NCBI GenBank assembly: GCA_003243915.1
Contig: QHCC01000001.1
Span: 13,565-73,078, forward strand
Origin: Pseudonocardiales bacterium
GTDB taxonomy: Bacteria; Actinomycetota; Actinomycetes; Mycobacteriales; Jatrophihabitantaceae
DNA length: 59,514 bases
Reading direction: 5' to 3'
Shown here: positions 31,583 to 40,172 of the stretch, piece after piece
Position numbering within the stretch: position 1 is the first letter of the stretch
Layout: the number at the start of each line of letters is the position of its first letter
The notes under the pieces: generated by a model
The model's database searches: none
Seen by the model: the letters and a program-made list of their open reading frames with translations, nothing else
Told to the model about the DNA's origin: nothing
Translations under genes and position numbers: made by a program

Positions 31583-32254
31583 TCAGCACCTGGTGGTCCG
31601 TCGATCGGCGACCGCGTCGATCCCCAGTGCCAGTGTGAGGACGCTCACGAGCGCCACGCAGACGCCACCAAGGGTGTCGGTCGCATAGTGGTAGCCCCCA
31701 GCGACGAGGGCGGCGCTCACACCGGCGATCAAGCCGAGGGCCGCGAGGGACACCGCTACCTGGATCGACCACGGCAGCCGACGAGGCCGCAGGTCCCAGG
31801 CGAGGACCACGACGACGAACGCGACAGCGCCGAATCCCGTCGTGTGACCACTGGGAAACGACTGCCCGACGCCCGCGCGATCCACCAGCGGCTTGAGGAT
31901 CCATTCAGTGACCGTCCCCGCCACCACCGGAGCAACAGCGGCGAGTACCGCTGCCCGTGGGCGTCCCAGCAGCACCAGCGCGATCACCAGCAGCAGCGTG
32001 GCGACAACGATCGACACCGGGCCGCCGAGCTCGGTCAGGCGGTGAACAGGCTCCGGGTGCCGGCCCAGGTGCGCGACCAGCCAGCCGCCGACCGCACGAT
32101 CCAGCCGCCCGCCCCACGAATCCGATGCATAGTCGACGCCGAGCAGGATGGCCAAGGCGGTGGCAGCCACGATCAGCACTGCGACAACGGGATGCAGGCG
32201 CCGCGACAATAGCCGCCGCTCGGACGCCCTCGTCTCCATCCTCTCGCCAAGCAC
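31583..32254 (-). CDS. PAP2-family phosphatase
   Basis: SFPSGHTTGFGAVAFVVV and AGGYHYATDTLGGVCVAL phosphatase motifs; multi-TM. Confidence 0.9.
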   Translation of the reverse strand: MLGERMETRASERRLLSRRLHPVVAVLIVAATALAILLGVDYASDSWGGRLDRAVGGWLVAHLGRHPEPVHRLTELGGPVSIVVATLLLVIALVLLGRPRAAVLAAVAPVVAGTVTEWILKPLVDRAGVGQSFPSGHTTGFGAVAFVVVVLAWDLRPRRLPWSIQVAVSLAALGLIAGVSAALVAGGYHYATDTLGGVCVALVSVLTLALGIDAVADRRTTRC

Positions 32255-32388
32255 CCGCTGAGCATGCCAGCAACCAGCAAGTGGTCGACTCGGTGCCCAG
32301 CGGCGCGTGAACTGGTTGTTAGCAGGAGCAGCGGAGTGGGTATCTGTCCGACGGCCGCATCTGCGGCGAACCTATTGGAGGAACTGCG

Positions 32389-32544
32389 ATGATCGTCTTA
32401 GGTGTGGTCTTGCTCGTCATCGGTTTCATAGCCAAGATCGCGATCGTCTGGACGCTGGGCATCATTGCCATCGTCGTCGGCGCTGTGTTGGCGATTGCCG
32501 GATCGACCGGGCGCGCGATCGGCGGCCGCAAACACTACTGGTGA
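32389..32544 (+). CDS. 51-aa membrane protein, DUF6131-like
   Basis: MIVLGVVLLVIGFIAKIAIVWTLGIIAIVVGAVLAIAGSTGRAIGGRKHYW; RBS ggagg upstream; missed by ORF-track cutoff. Confidence 0.85.
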   Translation: MIVLGVVLLVIGFIAKIAIVWTLGIIAIVVGAVLAIAGSTGRAIGGRKHYW

Positions 32545-32576
32545 CCGAGCGCATCCCGCGTCACCCTGAGCTCCCG

Positions 32577-32604
32577 GACTGGCGCGCCACGCTGCGCGCC
32601 AGTC
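32577..32604. terminator. Stem-loop after the 51-aa membrane protein gene
   Basis: GACTGGCGCG-ccacgctg-CGCGCCAGTC, 10-bp stem. Confidence 0.65.
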
Positions 32605-32691
32605 GGGTCGGCGCTAGCGGGTGTCGGTGCTCAGCGACCGGTACGCGGTGACGATCAGCCGGACACACGCGCCCCTTCTCGCATCGATTGG

Positions 32692-33144
32692 CTAGTGCCC
32701 CGCGTGGGTAGGCGGCTTCTGATTCTTGGCACCGAGTGTGCGCGCCGCAGCCACTCCCGCGGCGATGGCGACGCCAACTGCGAGCAGCCCGGCGCCGCGG
32801 CGACGCTTGGGTGGATCGAGCTGAGCCGCCCGCTTCTCGGCCTGTTCAGCAGCGATGGCGGCGGCCTTGCGGAGTTGGCGCGCGGATTGTCGACGGGCGC
32901 TGTGGACGGTGCTCTGCGCCGTGGATCGCGCGGACCTGGTCTGCTTGCGGGCCTTCTTGCGGGCCTTCTTGCGCGCCCGACGGCTGCGCTCCGCAACGAT
33001 GTCGAACGCAGACGTGACGGCGCTGCCGACGCTCCCGCCTGCGGCCGCGGCGTGCTCGCGAACCGTCTCCACCGCGGAGCCGGCGAGATCGCGCGCCTCG
33101 CTCGCGCTGGGCAGTGCTGCCTGAACCTTGCTCTTGCGGCCCAT
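32692..33144 (-). CDS. Lys/Arg-rich hypothetical protein with C-terminal hydrophobic segment
   Basis: RRARKKARKKARKQTRSARS repeats and GAGLLAVGVAIAAGVAAA; RBS-like sequence upstream. Confidence 0.65.
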   Translation of the reverse strand: MGRKSKVQAALPSASEARDLAGSAVETVREHAAAAGGSVGSAVTSAFDIVAERSRRARKKARKKARKQTRSARSTAQSTVHSARRQSARQLRKAAAIAAEQAEKRAAQLDPPKRRRGAGLLAVGVAIAAGVAAARTLGAKNQKPPTHAGH

Positions 33145-33192
33145 CGTCGTCCTCTCGTTGCGACTCGGTTCGCTGACTGTCAGCCTGAACCG

Positions 33193-33592
33193 TCAGATGA
33201 TCAGTATCGCGATCGCCACAAACTGTGCGCACGCCGCTGCGCTGACGAATGCGTGGAACACCTCATGGACCCGAACACGGTCGGCACCGGGTCGGGTCGG
33301 CGCCGGTGGTAGAGCACGGCACCGATATGTACAGCAAGCCCCCAGCCAGGATCAGTACGAACGCGGCAACACCGGCGCGCACCCACGGACGGCAGCGCCG
33401 CACTTCCCACGCAGCCTAGCCCGATGAACGTCGCGCCCACGAGCACTTCGGGCGCATTCATCCACACCAGTTGAGTTAGCATCGCGATGACGGGTCAGCG
33501 CCCACATGACGGTAACCAATGCGACGCCCACGGGCCGGCTTGACGTACGCCAGATCGCGCTGGAAGTCGTAGCTGAGCCCAGGCGCGGACAT
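33193..33592 (-). pseudogene. Hemolysin III-family membrane protein remnant
   Basis: N-terminus MSAPGLSYDFQRDLAYVKPA, then LTQLVWMNAPEVLVGATFIGLGCVGSAALP, VLYHRRRPDPVPTVFG, and in another frame VHEVFHAFVSAAACAQFVAIAILII*; most of the protein is missing. Confidence 0.75.
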
Positions 33593-33600
33593 CACGCTGC

Positions 33601-33876
33601 TCATGCAGTACCCGCGTCGGACCCGATCACCTTCGCGGCCAGCTGACGCAGGGCGCGCGCCACCTGGATCTTCACCGTCGATTCCGCTACGCCCAGCCGG
33701 ACGGCGGCCTGCGCCTGGGTCAGGTGCTGTTGATAAATCAGCCTCAGGGCGCTGCCGCCGATGCCTTCGACCGCGTGCAGCGCGCTGAACACCTGCGCGG
33801 CCCACCGGGTGCTGCCGTCGTCCGCCCTGCCCGGCGGGTCGTCATCGTGGTCCCCGGCTACCGGCGTCTCGTCCAT
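33601..33876 (-). CDS. Short sigma region 4-like HTH protein lacking region 2
   Basis: ALRLIYQQHLTQAQAAVRLGVAESTVKIQVARALRQLAAKV; start MDETPVAGDHDDD; 91 aa. Confidence 0.6.
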   Translation of the reverse strand: MDETPVAGDHDDDPPGRADDGSTRWAAQVFSALHAVEGIGGSALRLIYQQHLTQAQAAVRLGVAESTVKIQVARALRQLAAKVIGSDAGTA

Positions 33877-34174
33877 GGCGATCCTCATCCAGACCACCGA
33901 GTTGCCCGGCGTCGAGCGGACGCCCATCCGAGCGCCCCCGTCGGCTCGGCTCCGAGCCGGCTGTCGATCCAATGGCGCCAATGTACCCGTTACACCGTGG
34001 GAGTTATCGCCTCTGCGGATCAAATTTTGCGGGCTGTGCAGGCAAGAAATCGCTCGAAGTGCGCAGCCACGAGTAGGATGGGTGACCTGAGCCAGTGATT
34101 CGGGTCCCGACCCGCCTCCCGCCTTGGACGCCGACGACGGCCGATCTGCCGCCGCCGGACCGGCACCAATCAAC

Positions 34175-34786
34175 ATGCGCGATCGGGACGCCATCGGAGC
34201 ATTCCTCGTGGATCTCTCCGCACCATTGGCAGCCGACCTGCACCTGCTGTCCGCCGCCGTGCGAGACTCCGGCGGCGACCTGGAAACCCGGCTGCAGGCC
34301 TTGGTCGCCGATCTGCGCGGGGCCGTCACCTCCTACTTCGGCCTGACGATGACAATCGGGGTCGACGGCCACGAGATCTGCTTCACGCTCAGCGAGCACC
34401 ATGCGAAGGCCGCCACCTCGCTGTGCATTCCGCTGTCGGCGGTGACGGCTGGCGATTCCAGTGGTGTATTGGTCCTGTACGCCGAGGTTCCGGGCGCGTT
34501 CGTCGACCTCGCCGCCGACCTGGCCTGGGTCCTCAAGCTCGACCCCGCTGCGCTTGTACTCGACCAGCACCTCGTCGTGCCCACCTCGTCGGGCGGGCTG
34601 GTCGGACTGCGCGAGCACGCCACCATCAACCGGGCAATCGGTGCCCTCCTCGAGCGCGGGCACACGCCGGAGTCGGCGCGTGCCGAAGTGCACCGTCATG
34701 CCGATCTCGACAGCGGTGACGTCCCGGCCGCTGCCCAGCGCATCCTGGACGGCGTGCGCAGGAAACCGATGCCGGAGCACGGCTGA
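34175..34786 (+). CDS. ANTAR-like domain protein
   Basis: C-terminal HATINRAIGALLERGHTPESARAEVHRHADLDSGDVPAAAQRILDGV. Confidence 0.65.
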   Translation: MRDRDAIGAFLVDLSAPLAADLHLLSAAVRDSGGDLETRLQALVADLRGAVTSYFGLTMTIGVDGHEICFTLSEHHAKAATSLCIPLSAVTAGDSSGVLVLYAEVPGAFVDLAADLAWVLKLDPAALVLDQHLVVPTSSGGLVGLREHATINRAIGALLERGHTPESARAEVHRHADLDSGDVPAAAQRILDGVRRKPMPEHG

Positions 34787-34809
34787 GCTGACCTGCGGCA
34801 GGCCAGGAG

Positions 34810-35646
34810 TCAGCTCGTGTGCCGCGCCCGGGCCCGTCGAACGGCTTCGTCGACGACCCGCTGAGCCACGTCGCGCAGCTTGACGTTGTCGGCCTGGCTC
34901 CGATCCCGCAAGCGGTCGAACGCCTCCTCCGACGAGCTGCCCGTCCGGCTCATCAGAATGCCCAGCGCTTGATCGATGACAGCCCGGCTGGTGAGGGCTG
35001 CCTGCAACTGGCTCGCGAGACGCTTCGTCTGGGCGAGTATCTGCGCGTTCTGCACGGCGATCGCGGCCGGTATGGCGAACAGTTCACCGATCCGAGCGGC
35101 GTGATCGTCGAAGGCCTCCAGCGGGTGCGCGTAGACGTTCATCGCGCCGACCACTCCACCTGGGGTTACCAGCGGTAGGGACAGCACGCTGTGGACTCCG
35201 AGCTGCTTCACCCGGGGACCGAACTTAGGCCACTGGACATCATCGCCGAGGGCACCCGAGCGCACGGTCCGTCCCTCGTGAGCCGCCGTGATACAGGGGC
35301 CCTCCCCAATGGTGTACTGGATCGCGTCGACGTCCGCGACGAACTCCGCGCTGGCCACGATCGTGTCCCCGTGACCCTTTTCCAGCAGGGTCAGGCCAGC
35401 GCCGTCCGCACCAGGAATCGCCGCTACGGCGAACTCCGCGACGCGGGTCAGCACATCCGTGAGGTCGAGTTCTCCGGTCGCGAGTGTCGACAGCGCGGCC
35501 AGACTCTCGCGCAGGTCGTCCTCGTCGTCGGTGTTCGTGTCTGCTCGCGGCGGCGTGTCCGGCAGTGTGGAAACGCTGTCGCGTCCGGAAGCTCGTGCTC
35601 GTGGGGTACTGCCGCTCCCGTCGCCGTCGGGATCAAACGTCGTCAT
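34810..35646 (-). CDS. GAF and ANTAR domain protein
   Basis: GAF (IPGADGAGLTLLEKGHGDTIVASAE...SLPLVTPGGVVGAMNVYAH) then ANTAR LTSRAVIDQALGILMSRTGSSSEEAFDRLRDRSQADNVKLRDVAQRVV. Confidence 0.9.
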   Translation of the reverse strand: MTTFDPDGDGSGSTPRARASGRDSVSTLPDTPPRADTNTDDEDDLRESLAALSTLATGELDLTDVLTRVAEFAVAAIPGADGAGLTLLEKGHGDTIVASAEFVADVDAIQYTIGEGPCITAAHEGRTVRSGALGDDVQWPKFGPRVKQLGVHSVLSLPLVTPGGVVGAMNVYAHPLEAFDDHAARIGELFAIPAAIAVQNAQILAQTKRLASQLQAALTSRAVIDQALGILMSRTGSSSEEAFDRLRDRSQADNVKLRDVAQRVVDEAVRRARARHTS

Positions 35647-35689
35647 CGCAACTCCACTCCCCGGAGCGGCCCGATCCGCTCAGTATGAC

Positions 35690-36053
35690 GGTACCCCCGT
35701 TGCCCGCGCCGAGTGAGGTCAGCCGCCGTTTTCCGATGCCGGCCGGGATCAGCCGGTATTGTGGCATACCCGACAGAACGACCCCCGCGGCCGGCGACGG
35801 ACCGGTTCGACAGCACGGCGGGACCGACTCGCTGCCGTCCGCGAGAGCGTCCCGCGGCTAGCACCACCCCGGCCGCCAGCGCAGTGCCGGACGCCCGAGC
35901 GAGCAGCCTGCCGACCGGTGAGAGATCGTGCCGCCCGGACCTGCGCCCGGTGTGCAGCAGGATGACCCACGGCGGGAGCGTGGCCGCCCAGCGCGATTGG
36001 ATCGGGTTGGTGACCCTCTTGTTGAAACGGGCAAGTGACCGCGGCAGGTGCAT
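35690..36053 (-). pseudogene. Possible DUF385 (deazaflavin-dependent nitroreductase) N-terminal remnant
   Basis: MHLPRSLARFNKRVTNPIQSRWAATLPPWVILLHTGRRSGR resembles DUF385 N-termini; downstream reading frame then degenerates. Confidence 0.45.
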
Positions 36054-36169
36054 GGTCCATCGTCCCCCGTCCGGGCGCCGCGACCGTTCGGTCGCTGCGC
36101 ATCCGCCCACTGGACTCGACGAACGACCGAGTGCCATGCTCTCGATCTCGTCGACGTAAGGGTAATCCC

Positions 36170-37132
36170 GTGGTGCACAGCGTGCGTGGGCCGATCCGTT
36201 CCGACCAGCTGGGCACCGTGCTGATGCACGAGCACGTGTTCGTCCTCAGCGAGGAGATCCGGGTGAACTATCCGGAGTACTGGGACGAGGACACCCGTGT
36301 CGCGGATGCGGTCGCCAAACTCACCGCGCTGACGTCACGCGGCGTGGACACCATCGTCGACCCGACCGTCATCGGCCTGGGCCGCGATATCCCGCGGATC
36401 CAACGGGTCAACTCGCAGGTCGACATCAACATCATCCCGGCGACCGGTCTGTACACCTACAACGACATTCCGTTCTTCCTGCAGTACGTCGGCCCGGACA
36501 CGCTCTTCGGCGGGGATGATCCGATGATCGAGATGTTCGTCCGCGACCTCACCGAAGGCATTGCCGACACCGGCGTCAAGGCGGGTTTCCTGAAGTGCGC
36601 CATCGACGCGCCGGGGCTCACTGCGGGTGTCGAACGGGTCATCCGCGCAGTGGCCGCCGCCCACACCCGAACCGGGGCACCAATCACGGTGCACACCAAC
36701 CCGCACAACCAATCCGGGCTCGTCGTGCAGCGGATCTTCCTGGAAGCTGGGGTCGACCTGAGCCGGGTGGTGATCGGACACAGCGGCGACTCCACCGACC
36801 TCGACTACCTGTGTGCGCTCATGGCGGCCGGCTCCTTCATCGGGATGGACCGCTTCGGCCTGGACGTGCTGCTGCCCTTCGAGCAGCGGGTCGCGACAGT
36901 GGCCGAACTGTGCCGGCGCGGGCACGCCGAACAGATGGTGCTCGCCCAAGACGCGTCGTGTTACATCGACTGGTTCCCGCCCGCGGCCAAGCAGGCCGCC
37001 GTGCCCAACTGGCACTTCACCCACATCCACGACGACGTCCTCCCCGCGCTGCGCGAGCGGGGCGTGAGCGAGGAGCAGATCACCACGATGCTCGTAGACA
37101 ACCCGCGGCGCTACTTCGCCGATGTCAGCTAG
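36170..37132 (+). CDS. Phosphotriesterase-family metal-dependent hydrolase
   Basis: LGTVLMHEHVFVL, PITVHTNPH, VVIGHSGDSTDLDYL, VLAQDAS. Confidence 0.9.
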   Translation: MVHSVRGPIRSDQLGTVLMHEHVFVLSEEIRVNYPEYWDEDTRVADAVAKLTALTSRGVDTIVDPTVIGLGRDIPRIQRVNSQVDINIIPATGLYTYNDIPFFLQYVGPDTLFGGDDPMIEMFVRDLTEGIADTGVKAGFLKCAIDAPGLTAGVERVIRAVAAAHTRTGAPITVHTNPHNQSGLVVQRIFLEAGVDLSRVVIGHSGDSTDLDYLCALMAAGSFIGMDRFGLDVLLPFEQRVATVAELCRRGHAEQMVLAQDASCYIDWFPPAAKQAAVPNWHFTHIHDDVLPALRERGVSEEQITTMLVDNPRRYFADVS

Positions 37133-37223
37133 TCGATCGGGCCCTCATTTCCCCGAGTACCACCGGTTTCGGGGCGAGAGACCGACTACCACCGGGGAAA
37201 GCATCGCCGGCGGCTGACCTGTA

Positions 37224-38747
37224 CTAGCTCACCGCGCGCAGTTCGGCCTTGAGGATCTTGCCGGTCGGACCCTTGGGCAGGCTGTCGACGAAGCGCACCT
37301 CCCGCGGATACTTGTACATGGCCAGGCGTTCCTTGCAGTATGCGATGACGTCCTCCGATGTGAGCGACTCGCCCGGCACCAGCGCCACGACCGCGACCAC
37401 CTCTTCGCCGAGGGACTCGTGCGGCTTGCCGATGACGGCGGCCTCGGCGATCGCCGGATGCGCGTAGAGCACCTCCTCGATCTCGCGGGGGTAGACGTTG
37501 TAGCCGCCGCGGATCACGAGGTCCTTGCTGCGATCGACGATGAAGAAGAAGCCGTCGTCATCGACATATCCCAGGTCGCCGGTGTGGAACCAGCCGTTGC
37601 GGAAGGCGGCCGCCGTGTCATCCGGACGGCCGAGATAACCCTTCATCACGTTGTGTCCGCGGATGACGATCTCGCCGATGTTGTCGGCGCCGACGGGCAG
37701 CCTGCGGTCCTGGTCATCGACGACGCGCATCTCCACCCCCCAGATGGGCTGGCCGATCGAGAGCACCTTGCGTGCCTCGGCACTGCTGTTGAACGACGAC
37801 GTGCTCGCAGTCTCCGACAGGCCGTAGCCCTCCAGCACGACAATGCCGAACTTGGCCTCGAAGGCGCGCAGCACGTCGCCGGGAAGGGAGGCTCCGCCCG
37901 AAATAGCGATCCGCAACCGCGCCAGGTCGCGGCCGTCGGTGCCCTCGGCCATCAATGCTTGCAGCATCGTGGGCACACCCAGAACGACGGTGACGCCGTC
38001 GGTCTCGATCACATCCAGCACGGGCTTGGCTTCGAAGCGCGCCACGGCCGACAGAGTGCTACCGAAGCGGACGCTTACGTTCAGCACCGACGAGAGCCCG
38101 AAGACATGGAAGAACGGGAGCACGGCGAGCACCGTGTCGTCGGCGCGCGCCCCGAACAGCTCGCCGGCGACCGTGCAGTTCATGTACAGCTGGAAGTGGG
38201 TCAGCTCGGCCCCCTTGGGCTTCCCTGTCGTTCCGCTGGTGTAGATGATCACTGCCGTGTCGTCGGCGTTCGTCGCCACGATGTCGCCGGTGACCCAATC
38301 CGGCGACGGGTCGGCGAGCAGCGCGGCGAACGGGCGGAAGCCGTCCGGGACTTCGCCGCCGGGCATGGGCACCACGACCAGCGGCACGTCACCCGCTGCC
38401 TTGGCCGCTTGGTCGAGGAACATCGGGGACGTGACCAGCAACCGGGCGTGCGAGTCGGCCAGATGGTAGGCGATCTCGGGGGCACGCAGCAGCGGGTTGA
38501 GCGGCAGCATCGTCATGCCCGCCTTCAGGGTGCCGAAGTATGCGACCAGGAACTCCGGAAAGTTGGGCAGCTGCACCGCGACGACATCTCCGGGCCCGAG
38601 ACCGGCCCCGCTCAACCCGGCCGCGAACCGCCCCGATTCCGAGTCGAGCTCGGCGTAGGTCACGCTCGAACCGGCGAACCGCAGCACCGCCTTGTCCGGG
38701 TCGGCCTGTGCGGATTCGCGGAGAATCGTGGCCAGGTTGAAACTCAT
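37224..38747 (-). CDS. Long-chain acyl-CoA synthetase (AMP-forming)
   Basis: VIIYTSGTTGKPKGAELTH, GYGLSETAS, WFHTGDLGYVDDDGFFFIVDRSKDLVIRGGYNVYPREIEEVLY, PKGPTGKILKAEL. Confidence 0.95.
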   Translation of the reverse strand: MSFNLATILRESAQADPDKAVLRFAGSSVTYAELDSESGRFAAGLSGAGLGPGDVVAVQLPNFPEFLVAYFGTLKAGMTMLPLNPLLRAPEIAYHLADSHARLLVTSPMFLDQAAKAAGDVPLVVVPMPGGEVPDGFRPFAALLADPSPDWVTGDIVATNADDTAVIIYTSGTTGKPKGAELTHFQLYMNCTVAGELFGARADDTVLAVLPFFHVFGLSSVLNVSVRFGSTLSAVARFEAKPVLDVIETDGVTVVLGVPTMLQALMAEGTDGRDLARLRIAISGGASLPGDVLRAFEAKFGIVVLEGYGLSETASTSSFNSSAEARKVLSIGQPIWGVEMRVVDDQDRRLPVGADNIGEIVIRGHNVMKGYLGRPDDTAAAFRNGWFHTGDLGYVDDDGFFFIVDRSKDLVIRGGYNVYPREIEEVLYAHPAIAEAAVIGKPHESLGEEVVAVVALVPGESLTSEDVIAYCKERLAMYKYPREVRFVDSLPKGPTGKILKAELRAVS

Positions 38748-38970
38748 GTGCCCTCCGCCGGTCGCTGAATTTGCCCGGAGCGGATCGGTGTCCCTACCCT
38801 GGGTGAGACACATCTAAGTAGGTTTCAGCGCTCCGGCCAAGCTCGTGCGACGGGCGGCCGGTGAAAACACCCGCTGAGGTTCGAGTCTCACCGCCGAGCC
38901 CCATCGTGGCGCGAACACCAACGGCCCGCGACGTTCCACAGCGCAGACGTGCGGCAATCGAGAGGAACCC

Positions 38971-39939
38971 GTGACGAGGCACAGCACCGAACAGGTCCAC
39001 GAACCGGCGCCATGGTCCTTCGCCGAGCCGTGGGGCGGCACCGGCCACGTCACCGACCTCGACGGCCCGGTGCACTGGGTCGACTTCGGCGGCCCCGCCG
39101 GCGGCACCCCCATCGTCCTCGTGCACGGGCTCGGTGGCTCGCATCTGAACTGGGTGCGGGTGGCATCAGCGCTGGCCGAGCGCGGCCGAGTCCTTGCCCT
39201 CGACCTGCCCGGATTCGGCCTGACGACGGCCGGTCGTAGGGCGGTTACCGTGCAGGCGAACGCGGTGCTGCTGGACCGGTTCGTCCGCGAGATCGCCGGC
39301 GCGCCTGCGGTGCTGATCGGCAACTCGATGGGCGGCATGGTGTCACTGATCGAAGCCGACGCCCACCCCGACTCCGTCGCGGGTCTGGTACTGATCGACC
39401 CGTCCCTGCCCGTCCCCCGGCAGCTTCCGGACATGCAGATCGCCTCGCAGTTCCTGATCTATGCAGTGCCCTACTTCGGCGAGCGCTACATGGCGTTCAG
39501 CCGGGGCAGGATGACCGATCGGCAGCTCGTGCACCGCGTCATCGACCTGTGCTTCGCCGATCCCTCGAAGGCCTCCGGCGAACTGGTCGACGCCGCTACC
39601 GCACTCGCCGGTCATCGGCGCACGATGCCGCCGCAGGAGGCACAGTTCCTGCAGGCGGCCCGCTCGCTGATGTTCGTGCTCGCCCGCCCCCAGCGCTACC
39701 AGGCGCTGATGCGGCGCATCGACCGGCCGGTGCTGCTCGTGCACGGCGATCGTGACCGGCTTGTTCCGGTGTCGGCGGCGCACGCAGCACTGGCCGCCAA
39801 CCCGCGGTGGGAGGGTGCGATCCTGGCCGGCACGGGCCACACTCCTCAGCTCGAATCACCGCAGGCCGTCCTGGAGAAGGTCACCCCCTGGCTCGAGCGT
39901 CACCGGCTGGTGCTGCCACCCTCGGGACCGGACAGCTGA
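38971..39939 (+). CDS. Alpha/beta hydrolase
   Basis: VLVHGLGGSHLNW, LIGNSMGGMVSLIEA, VLLVHGDRDRLVPV, GHTPQLESP. Confidence 0.92.
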   Translation: MTRHSTEQVHEPAPWSFAEPWGGTGHVTDLDGPVHWVDFGGPAGGTPIVLVHGLGGSHLNWVRVASALAERGRVLALDLPGFGLTTAGRRAVTVQANAVLLDRFVREIAGAPAVLIGNSMGGMVSLIEADAHPDSVAGLVLIDPSLPVPRQLPDMQIASQFLIYAVPYFGERYMAFSRGRMTDRQLVHRVIDLCFADPSKASGELVDAATALAGHRRTMPPQEAQFLQAARSLMFVLARPQRYQALMRRIDRPVLLVHGDRDRLVPVSAAHAALAANPRWEGAILAGTGHTPQLESPQAVLEKVTPWLERHRLVLPPSGPDS

Positions 39940-40172
39940 GGAGCGCGCCGACCGGGCTGGCTAGCTCGTCCCTGATGGCCGAGAAGCCGCGCCAGGTCGC
40001 CGCCGACTGACCCTCGCCGGCGCCGGCCCGGTCGCTCAGCCGCGCCGGGCAGGGTGGGCACACGCCCGGTCGATGACGCGACTGAAGCCGCCCGCTGACC
40101 GGGCAGGACTCCGCGGGCTTACCTGAGCCCATGGCGCGCCGGTTTGGCCACTCGACAGGAAGGGAACAACGC

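Noticed and set aside
37419-38768. 449-aa plus-strand ORF opposite the acyl-CoA ligase
   Set aside because: Antisense shadow; the ligase on the minus strand has all AMP-binding motifs.
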